Below are positions 1-5,552 of a stretch of 7,101 nt of DNA, piece after piece. A program made the translations under genes and the position numbers. Within the stretch, counting starts at the first letter, position 1, and the number at the start of each line of letters is the position of its first letter. The stretch lies in NCBI GenBank assembly GCA_945861605.1, contig CAMAVG010000048.1, positions 1 to 7,101 on the forward strand, read 5' to 3'. The notes beneath the pieces are model-generated. The model saw nothing but the letters and a program-made list of their open reading frames with translations. It was not told where the DNA came from and did no database searches. This DNA comes from Rickettsia typhi. GTDB lineage: Bacteria; Pseudomonadota; Alphaproteobacteria; Rickettsiales; Deianiraeaceae.

Positions 1-148
1 AACCCTCCTAATCAGCGTCTCCAAAAAAGAACGCAAAAAAATCGCACAAGAAAAAGCCGACGCCGCAAAAGCCATCGCAAAAGCTAAAAAAGACGCTGCC
101 GCAAAAGCCAAAAAAGAAGCCGAAGCCGCTGCTGCCGCCGGAAACTAA
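1..148 (+). CDS. C-terminal end of an unidentified protein with a Lys/Ala-rich tail (partial)
   Basis: The reading frame is open from base 2 to a TAA at 146-148, giving the last 48 residues of a protein whose start lies before the window. The fragment opens with a short hydrophobic stretch (TLLISV). It then becomes a strongly charged, low-complexity segment of Lys, Ala and Glu ending AAAAAGN, which would form a long helix or coiled coil. Such tails occur on membrane-protein cytoplasmic ends, TolA-like proteins and some ribosomal proteins, so the tail alone does not identify the gene. Its position before sdhA in the same direction would suit a membrane-anchor subunit such as SdhD, and the hydrophobic start is compatible with the end of a transmembrane helix, but that is only a guess from position. 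The 104- to 122-base gap to sdhA, with a hairpin and a promoter element in it, argues against tight coupling. Confidence 0.6.
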   Translation, partial: TLLISVSKKERKKIAQEKADAAKAIAKAKKDAAAKAKKEAEAAAAAGN

Positions 149-158
149 AAAACCATCC

Positions 159-183
159 GCACCTCACCAAAAACTTGAGGTGC
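159..183. other. Small inverted repeat (hairpin) between the upstream gene and sdhA
   Basis: A perfect 8-base inverted repeat, GCACCTCA (159-166) and TGAGGTGC (176-183), encloses a 9-base loop just after the stop codon of the upstream gene. No T-run follows it rightward, so it is not a typical intrinsic terminator for the upstream gene. Read leftward it is followed, six bases later, by a run of Ts. It may stabilise the 3' end of the upstream mRNA or act as a weak terminator. The short direct repeat AAAACCATC (149-157 and 191-199) flanks it. Confidence 0.45.
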
Positions 184-217
184 AACCCCCAAAACCATCA
201 GTTCAAAATAAAAAATC

Positions 218-246
218 TTGACATATAAAACGCACAAATAATAGTC
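218..246 (+). promoter_or_regulatory. Probable sdhA promoter (consensus -35, weak -10)
   Basis: A perfect TTGACA lies at 218-223, preceded by C (CTTGACA, the form typical of alphaproteobacterial housekeeping promoters). At 17-base spacing the -10 region (241-246, ATAGTC) matches poorly; TAATAG at 239-244 is an alternative with a 15-base spacer. Transcription would start near 253, giving a leader of roughly 18 bases before the preferred sdhA start at 271. The same TTGACA-to-ATG distance recurs before sucC and rdgB, which supports the call. Confidence 0.55.
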
Positions 247-255
247 GATTATATG

Positions 256-270
256 TTTTTTTCAAAAAAA
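256..270 (+). promoter_or_regulatory. T7-C-A7 palindrome in the sdhA leader, in place of a ribosome binding site
   Basis: Seven Ts, one C and seven As (TTTTTTTCAAAAAAA) directly abut the ATG at 271. There is no purine-rich Shine-Dalgarno sequence. A nearly identical element stands two bases before the sucC start. It may serve as an A-rich standby site for ribosomes, or be a weak self-pairing element; its function is inferred only from its placement. Confidence 0.4.
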
Positions 271-2079
271 ATGGCGGAGCAATCTCACACAAAAAACTAC
301 AAAATTCACAAACATTCCTTTGATGTTATCGTCGTTGGCGCTGGCGGTGCCGGTCTTCGTGCGACATTTGGCATGGCGGAAAAAGGCCTCAATGTTGCCT
401 GTATTTCCAAAGTTTTCCCAACTCGCTCACACACAGTTGCGGCACAAGGTGGAATTTCCGCCGCCCTTGGAAACATGGGTGAGGACGACTGGCGTTGGCA
501 CGCTTTTGATACAATCAAAGGTTCTGACTGGCTTGGAGACCAAGACGCAATTGAATACATGTGCAAAACCGCACCGCAGGCAATTATTGAACTTGAACAC
601 TACGGCGTACCGTTTTCAAGAAACGAAAAAGGAGAAATCTACCAACGCCCATTTGGTGGAATGACGACTGAATACGGCGAAGGCAAGCCCGCACAAAGAA
701 CTTGTGCCGCTGCGGATCGTACCGGTCACGCAATTCTTCACACGCTTTACCAACAATCAATGAAACATAACGCAAAATTCTTCATTGAATACTTCACAAC
801 GGACTTAATCTTCAACGATGCAAAAGAATGCGTTGGTTGCGTTGCTTGGGATTTATCAACCGGCGAAATTCATGTTTTTGAGGCAAAAATCGTAGTCCTT
901 GCCACTGGTGGATACGGACGCGCGTACTCATCATGCACATCTGCTCACACTTGTACAGGGGACGGCGGCGGCATGTTCGCACGCCACGGTTTCCAAATGC
1001 AGGATATGGAATTCGTACAATTTCACCCAACAGGAATTTATGGTTCAGGTTGCTTAATAACAGAAGGTGCAAGGGGCGAGGGCGGATACTTAATCAACGC
1101 AAATGGCGAGCGTTTCATGGAAAAATATGCTCCAAAAGTTAAAGATTTAGCCTCCCGCGATGTCGTTGCCCGTGCAATTACGGTTGAAATCAACGAGGGA
1201 AGAGGTTGTGGCGCGAACAAAGACCATGTCCACCTCGTTTTGCATCACATTGATAAACAAACCCTCCACGAACGCCTTCCCGGGATTTCAGAATCGGCAA
1301 AAATCTTCGCAGGCGTGGATGTCAACAAGGAGCCAATCCCAATCCTGCCAACAGTTCACTACAACATGGGCGGAATTCCAACGAATATTCACGGCGAAGT
1401 TGTGCAAGTGAAAGATGGAAAACTCGAAAAAGTAAAAGGCTTGATGGCAATCGGCGAAGCTGCGTGCGTTTCAGTTCACGGTGCAAACCGCTTGGGCTCC
1501 AACTCACTGCTTGATCTCGTCGTTTTCGGTCGCGCTGCTGCAATTCGCGCAACAGAAATGCTTAGAAACGACACACGAACCGTCGAGCATATCCCACAAA
1601 ATAAAATCGACGAAGCAATCGCACGCTTCGATTCAATCCGCAAAGCAGACGGTAAATACACAATCGCCGAAATCCGCAAAGCAATGCAAGAAGTTATGCA
1701 AAAACACGCGGCGGTTTTCAGAACGAACGATTCCCTCGAGATCGGCATCAAAAAAATGGAAGACATTTTCAAAATGTTCGATGACATTGCCGTTCGCGAT
1801 CGCTCGCTTATTTGGAACACGGATCTTGTCGAGGCGTTTGAACTCCACAACCTGCTTTTCCAAGCAATTGCAACGATAAAATCCGCACACAACAGGAAGG
1901 AGTCTCGTGGGGCACAAGCTCGCGATGATTTCCAAGACCGCGACGATATCAACTGGATGAAACACACGATGGTAACAATCCAAAAGGATGGCTCGCACGA
2001 ATTTTCCTACCGCGATGTCGTTCTCACACCATTGACAGACCAAATGCAGGCGGTTCCTCCTAAAAAAAGAGTGTACTAA
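271..2079 (+). CDS. sdhA: Succinate dehydrogenase flavoprotein subunit SdhA
   Basis: Catalytic FAD subunit of respiratory complex II, oxidising succinate to fumarate on the cytoplasmic face of the inner membrane and passing electrons to the iron-sulfur subunit. From the ATG at 271 the protein has 602 residues, normal for the alphaproteobacterial family, and it runs complete to the usual PPKKRVY end. Visible features are the FAD dinucleotide fold GAGGAG (residues 23-28), His54 in RSHTVAAQGG (covalent FAD attachment), His252 in QFHPTGI, Arg296 in ASRDV, His363 in HYNMGGIPTN and Arg407 in HGANRLGSNS. These correspond to E. coli H45, H242, R286, H354 and R399. An in-frame ATG at 253 would add six residues (MFFSKK), but it falls at the predicted transcription start, so 271 is preferred. 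Neither start has a Shine-Dalgarno. No sdhB follows: the gene ends at a hairpin and meets aspC head-on. Confidence 0.97.
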   Translation: MAEQSHTKNYKIHKHSFDVIVVGAGGAGLRATFGMAEKGLNVACISKVFPTRSHTVAAQGGISAALGNMGEDDWRWHAFDTIKGSDWLGDQDAIEYMCKTAPQAIIELEHYGVPFSRNEKGEIYQRPFGGMTTEYGEGKPAQRTCAAADRTGHAILHTLYQQSMKHNAKFFIEYFTTDLIFNDAKECVGCVAWDLSTGEIHVFEAKIVVLATGGYGRAYSSCTSAHTCTGDGGGMFARHGFQMQDMEFVQFHPTGIYGSGCLITEGARGEGGYLINANGERFMEKYAPKVKDLASRDVVARAITVEINEGRGCGANKDHVHLVLHHIDKQTLHERLPGISESAKIFAGVDVNKEPIPILPTVHYNMGGIPTNIHGEVVQVKDGKLEKVKGLMAIGEAACVSVHGANRLGSNSLLDLVVFGRAAAIRATEMLRNDTRTVEHIPQNKIDEAIARFDSIRKADGKYTIAEIRKAMQEVMQKHAAVFRTNDSLEIGIKKMEDIFKMFDDIAVRDRSLIWNTDLVEAFELHNLLFQAIATIKSAHNRKESRGAQARDDFQDRDDINWMKHTMVTIQKDGSHEFSYRDVVLTPLTDQMQAVPPKKRVY

Positions 2080-2085
2080 CACTTC

Positions 2086-2123
2086 AAAAGTGGAAGCAGA
2101 TTTTTCAATTTGTTTCCACTTTT
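2086..2123 (+). terminator. Hairpin terminator between convergent sdhA and aspC
   Basis: Seven bases after the sdhA stop, the arms AAAAGTGGAAGCAGATT (2086-2102) and AATTTGTTTCCACTTTT (2107-2123) can form a 17-pair stem with a TTTC loop, ending in four Ts. The two non-Watson-Crick positions are G-U pairs in the rightward RNA but A-C mismatches in the leftward RNA, so the fold is stronger for sdhA transcripts. The outer 10 pairs are perfect in both directions, and the aspC stop is only seven bases away on the other side, so it probably serves both genes. Confidence 0.7.
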
Positions 2124-2130
2124 ATCTCAA

Positions 2131-3333
2131 TTATATCAATTTCCCCAAGGATTTCTCAATTCTATCCATCGCTTCTGCCAAAATGCTTTCAGATGTCGCA
2201 TACGAAATGCGGATAAATCCTGCAAAACCGAACGCTTCTCCGTGAACGCAGGCAACTTCGGCATTTTCAAGCAGATATTCCGTTATCATTTCCGACGATT
2301 CCATCACTTTTCCATTTTCGGCAGTTTTGCCAATCAATTTTTCAACAGAAAAGAAGACATAAAACGCACCGGACGGCAATTTTGCTTCAACTCCATTGAT
2401 TTTCGTCAGGCGGTCAAACACATAATTCCTGCGTTTTTCAAAAACTGGGACTGTTTCACGGCGGAATGAATCGCCCATTTCAAGTGCAAAGCGTGCGGCT
2501 TCTTGGCTTATTGAAGCAGGGTTTGTGGTTGATTGCGACTGAACATTTGCGATGGCTTTTATGATCGCCTTGTCTTTAATTCCGGCAAAACCAATTCGCC
2601 AGCCTGTCATAGCATAAGATTTTGAAACGCCGTTCACCGTTAAAATTCTGTGTTGCAAATTCGGGAAAAGTTGTGCAAGAGTGTAAAATTTCACGCCAAA
2701 AACAAGGTGTTCGTAGATGTCGTCGCTCATAACATAGACATGCGGGTTTTTTTCGACAACATTTCCAATTGCGATAAGCTCTTCCTTGGTGTAGACTTCG
2801 CCGGTTGGGTTCGAAGGCGAGTTCAAAATCACCCATTTTGTGCGTGGTGTTATAGCATTTTTGAGGTCCTCAGCCGTCAATTTGAACGAGTTTTCAAAAG
2901 TTGTTTTCACAATCACTGCCTTTCCGCCGAATAGCTCGACCATATCAGGATAAGAAACCCAATACGGAGCAGGGATTATAACCTCATCACCTTCGTTAAT
3001 TGTTGCCAAAAATGCGTTGAAAAGCACATGTTTTGCACCGCATCCAACCGTGATTTCTGATGCCTCGTATTCAATTTCATTTTCATTTTTGAACTTCGCG
3101 ATTATGGCTTTTTTAAGCTCCGGTGTGCCATCAACTGCCGTGTACTTGGTTTTTCCGGCGTTGATTGCGTCAATTCCGCCTTGTTTTGCTTGAATTGGGG
3201 TGTCAAAGTCGGGTTCGCCAACAGAAAGGCTGATAATTTTTTTGCCCTGAGCCTTCAATTCGTTTGCTTTTGCAGTCACCGCCAATGTTGGGGACGGCTT
3301 CATTTTTTGAACTCGATACGATATAATTGACAT
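2131..3333 (-). CDS. aspC: Aspartate aminotransferase, class I (subgroup I-beta; possibly also prephenate aminotransferase)
   Basis: A 400-residue cytoplasmic PLP enzyme exchanging amino groups between aspartate/oxaloacetate and glutamate/2-oxoglutarate. Complete fold-type I features are visible: RVQKMKPS near the N-terminus, GEPDFDTP (39-46), the cofactor-phosphate loop GCGAKHVLFN (97-106, usually GGKQ in relatives), PAPYWVSYP (121-129), NSPSNPTG (171-178), SDDIYEHL (203-210) with Asp204, PLP lysine Lys238 in SKSYAMTGWR, and Arg375 in FIRISYATSE for the substrate carboxylate. The whole chain resembles Sinorhizobium and Thermus I-beta aspartate aminotransferases, some of which also transaminate prephenate. 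Lys12, linked to that activity in the Thermus enzyme as I recall, is present. The ATG at 3331-3333 has no Shine-Dalgarno. The 55-base gap after ybeY holds a TATTAT element (complement of 3341-3346) but no good -35, so it is probably read as the last gene of the sucC unit. Strict substrate choice cannot be told from sequence; the symbol aatA is equally apt. Confidence 0.93.
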   Translation of the reverse strand: MSIISYRVQKMKPSPTLAVTAKANELKAQGKKIISLSVGEPDFDTPIQAKQGGIDAINAGKTKYTAVDGTPELKKAIIAKFKNENEIEYEASEITVGCGAKHVLFNAFLATINEGDEVIIPAPYWVSYPDMVELFGGKAVIVKTTFENSFKLTAEDLKNAITPRTKWVILNSPSNPTGEVYTKEELIAIGNVVEKNPHVYVMSDDIYEHLVFGVKFYTLAQLFPNLQHRILTVNGVSKSYAMTGWRIGFAGIKDKAIIKAIANVQSQSTTNPASISQEAARFALEMGDSFRRETVPVFEKRRNYVFDRLTKINGVEAKLPSGAFYVFFSVEKLIGKTAENGKVMESSEMITEYLLENAEVACVHGEAFGFAGFIRISYATSESILAEAMDRIEKSLGKLI

Positions 3334-3388
3334 AAATATGATAATACTTCGTCATGAAATAAGGTTTTCTTTCAAAAAAGCAAGGAAA

Positions 3389-3862
3389 TTACGCATCAAG
3401 TTTAGCAATTTCTTCGAGAATCCTGTCCTCCAATTCCTCCATTTCGATGCGTTCCTGTTCGATTTCGTGGTCAAAACCAAGTAAATGCAGAATTCCATGC
3501 ACAAAAAGGTGTATAAAGTGGGTTTTGAAGGTCTTTTTTTGAAGTTTTGCCTCTGATTTCACCTTTGGAATGCAAATTGCGAGGTCGCCAAGGTGGAGAA
3601 TTCCGTCAATTTCGTCGCCATCTTCAAACGAAAGCACATTTGTGACATAGTTTTTTGCGCGAAACTCATTATTTAGGCGAAGAATTTCAGTTTCATCGCA
3701 TAAAAGCAGGGAAATTGTGCATCCATTTTTGAATTTTTGCGATTTTTTTGCGATTTTGAGGGAAATTTCGGCGGAAATGACAAGAATTTCTTTAAATTTT
3801 GGGAATTTTCGAAAAATAATTTGATTGTTGATATCCAGCGTGATTTTCCCCTGTTTTTTCAT
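3389..3862 (-). CDS. ybeY: Endoribonuclease YbeY (rRNA maturation factor)
   Basis: A 157-residue single-domain protein of the UPF0054 family, a zinc-dependent RNase involved in 16S rRNA 3'-end maturation and ribosome quality control. The diagnostic motif HGILHLLGFDH is at 122-132, with zinc ligands His122, His126 and His132. Upstream is the conserved LNNEFRAKNYVTNVLSFE block (63-80) containing Arg68, then ILHLGDLAI (88-96). The usual TDVLSF is TNVLSF here. Length is normal and the acidic C-terminal helix (EEIAKLDA) is complete. Its ATG overlaps the purD TGA as ATGA (3862-3859), so translation is probably coupled to purD; GGA six bases before the ATG is at best a weak ribosome site. In many alphaproteobacteria ybeY lies between phoH and a tlyC/corC-type gene; neither is seen here. 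Confidence 0.95.
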   Translation of the reverse strand: MKKQGKITLDINNQIIFRKFPKFKEILVISAEISLKIAKKSQKFKNGCTISLLLCDETEILRLNNEFRAKNYVTNVLSFEDGDEIDGILHLGDLAICIPKVKSEAKLQKKTFKTHFIHLFVHGILHLLGFDHEIEQERIEMEELEDRILEEIAKLDA

Positions 3863-5118
3863 ATATTTCCAATATCTTTGCGGAAATGCACGCCTTCAAA
3901 CGCGATTTTTTTCACATTTTTGTATGCCTCGTCGCGCGCTTCTGCAATTGAATTTCCAACTGCCGAAATGGACAAAACCCTGCCGCCCGATGTCACGAAT
4001 TTGCCATCAATTTTCTGTAATCCCGCGGGAAATGCAAGGCAGGAAATGCCATCAACGCCAGTTATTTCCTTGTTTTTTTCAAATTCGAGTGGGTATCCGC
4101 CAGATGTCAAAACAATGGTAACGCACGCTTTTTCCTCGAATTCAATATCGCCTTCAACCAGCTGACCCCTTGAAGATTTGAGTAAAATTTCGAGCAAATC
4201 CGACTTCAAAAGTGGCAAAATACTTTGGGTTTCAGGGTCGCCCATTCGCACATTGTATTCAAGAAATTTTGCACCGTTTTTTGTGATTATCAACCCGCCA
4301 AAAAGCACGCCGGTAAAGGAAATTCCGCGTTTTGAGAGCTCCAAAAGTGTGGCATTGAAATGCGTTTGCACGATGGTTTTGAATTCGGATTTCCCCAAAA
4401 ATGATGGAGCAAAAGAGCCCATTCCACCAGTGTTTAGCCCGATATTTCCGTCAAAAACTTTCTTGTAATCACACGCGTGAAAGAATGGAATTGCGGTTTT
4501 TCCATCGCAAAATGCGAAAACACTCACTTCCGGGCCGTCGAAAAACTCCTCGATTATTACTTTTTTGCTGGCATTTCCAAACTTTCCTTCGAAAAATTCA
4601 CGCAAAACTTGGGTTGCATCTGCCTGATTTTCGCAAATGTAGACGCCTTTTCCGGCGGCAAGACCGTCGGTTTTTATCACGATTTTGCCAGAAAATTCGC
4701 CCAAAAATTCACACGCTTGCGTAAATTCGTCGCTTGTGAATGCACAATATTTCGCCGTTGGCACGCCTGCTTTTTGCAGAATATCTTTCATGAAAATTTT
4801 TGAGCCCTCAAGCTGGCTTGCGGCTTTGTTTGGTCCAAAGGATTCAATCCCAGCCTCGCTTAATGCGTCCACAATTCCATTGCAAAGTGGGATTTCAGGG
4901 CAGGGGATTACGAAATCAACTGCGTTTTTTTTGCAGAAATCGATAACTTCGCGATTATTCAATGTATCAATTTTGACGATTTCCAGTTTGGGATTTTCGA
5001 AAAGTTGATCGATCCCGCAGAAAAAGCACTTTTCAAGCAATGGTGATTGCAAAATTTTGTTGAGAAATGCGGATTCGCGACCGCCCGATCCAATTAGTAA
5101 AACTGTTACTTTTTTCAT
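3859..5118 (-). CDS. purD: Phosphoribosylamine-glycine ligase (GARS), divergent N-domain
   Basis: Ligates glycine to phosphoribosylamine using ATP in the second step of de novo purine synthesis (cytoplasm). The 419 residues compare with about 425-430 usually. The ATP-grasp core is clear: FGPNKAASQLEGSK (94-107), IKTDGLAAGKGV (148-159), LNTGGMGSFAP (228-238), LEYNVRMGDPETQ (286-298), then SGGYP (339-343), VTSGGRVL (375-382) and the terminal FRKDIG (412-417). The N-terminal domain is unusual: GGREH is GGRES (Ser16), the PGN-G-T stretch after the second strand is replaced by a shorter CGIDQLFENP, and VVGPE is VIPCPE (70-75). QDHKR, common before NTGGMG, is CDYKK (216-220). The frame is intact, so this looks like divergence rather than decay. 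The start overlaps the dksA TGA (ATGA 5118-5115) and the end overlaps ybeY, implying translational coupling. Confidence 0.93.
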   Translation of the reverse strand: MKKVTVLLIGSGGRESAFLNKILQSPLLEKCFFCGIDQLFENPKLEIVKIDTLNNREVIDFCKKNAVDFVIPCPEIPLCNGIVDALSEAGIESFGPNKAASQLEGSKIFMKDILQKAGVPTAKYCAFTSDEFTQACEFLGEFSGKIVIKTDGLAAGKGVYICENQADATQVLREFFEGKFGNASKKVIIEEFFDGPEVSVFAFCDGKTAIPFFHACDYKKVFDGNIGLNTGGMGSFAPSFLGKSEFKTIVQTHFNATLLELSKRGISFTGVLFGGLIITKNGAKFLEYNVRMGDPETQSILPLLKSDLLEILLKSSRGQLVEGDIEFEEKACVTIVLTSGGYPLEFEKNKEITGVDGISCLAFPAGLQKIDGKFVTSGGRVLSISAVGNSIAEARDEAYKNVKKIAFEGVHFRKDIGNI

Positions 5119-5537
5119 CCAACTTGCTCTTCAAAGAATTCCTGTGTTTCAACGCAAAATTTCGCTTCAGGGCTTGCCAAAAGGCGATTTATCCCAATTT
5201 TTTGACCGGTTTTCTTGCAAAATCCGTACTTTCTTTTGTCCATTGTTTCGATAGAATCGTCGATTTCATTGATGGAATTTTGAATTGATGACAGGCGTTT
5301 TATGCTTGAAAACAGAATGATTTCGTGGGAGGCTTTGTCCGATAGTTCGGAGTCCGTGTTGCCGCTTGAATGGATTTCGTCGTTGAGATTTTCCCATTCC
5401 TCTTGAAGAGTTTGGCGGGTGTTATACAACTTATTACGAAAGAATTCAATTTGAAATTCATTCATGTATGGCTCGGATTCGCTTGGCAAGTAAGCCTCTG
5501 GGAGAATTACTTGCTTTTGTTTGGGTTTAGTTGTCAT
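5115..5537 (-). CDS. dksA: DksA/TraR-family RNA polymerase-binding regulator
   Basis: A 140-residue protein with the DksA layout: a basic N-terminal stretch, a long helical coiled coil from about 27 to 102, then a compact zinc-finger-like domain and C-terminal helix. DksA enters the RNA polymerase secondary channel and, with ppGpp, adjusts rRNA and amino-acid promoter activity. The coiled-coil tip has ELSDKAS (64-70), matching the DxxDxA tip of E. coli DksA with Glu for the first Asp. The finger reads YGFCKKTGQKIGINRL (104-119) and FCVETQ (127-132): only Cys107 and Cys128 remain of the four cysteines, the others being Thr110 and Thr131, a reduced-cysteine form familiar from alphaproteobacteria. 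The ATG at 5535-5537 follows the sucC stop by 15 bases without a Shine-Dalgarno, and the gene overlaps purD by ATGA. Whether it is the main DksA or a paralogue cannot be decided from one window. Confidence 0.87.
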   Translation of the reverse strand: MTTKPKQKQVILPEAYLPSESEPYMNEFQIEFFRNKLYNTRQTLQEEWENLNDEIHSSGNTDSELSDKASHEIILFSSIKRLSSIQNSINEIDDSIETMDKRKYGFCKKTGQKIGINRLLASPEAKFCVETQEFFEEQVG

Positions 5538-5552
5538 AATTAGACAAATAAA

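Noticed and set aside
159..183. Intrinsic terminator for the upstream gene
   Set aside because: The stem is real, but no T-run follows it on the plus strand, so it is reported only as a hairpin.
1476..1967. A 163-codon open frame on the minus strand inside sdhA
   Set aside because: It is antisense to the conserved catalytic and C-terminal parts of sdhA, shows no recognisable motif, and is Ser/Arg-rich as expected from a shadow frame.
1633..2082. A 149-codon minus-strand frame covering the sdhA end
   Set aside because: It overlaps another shadow frame and the start of the terminator region, and has no family signature.
2110..2469. A 119-codon plus-strand frame opposite the aspC end
   Set aside because: Phe-rich composition fits a complement of aspC coding sequence; it begins inside the terminator hairpin.
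3737..4165. A 142-codon plus-strand frame across the purD/ybeY junction
   Set aside because: It is antisense to two well-supported genes and resembles nothing known.
3700..5460. Dense AAATTT/GAAATTTC-like words as a possible repeated signal
   Set aside because: They occur in different frames with varied flanks and are explained by Lys, Phe, Glu and Ile codons in AT-rich genes.
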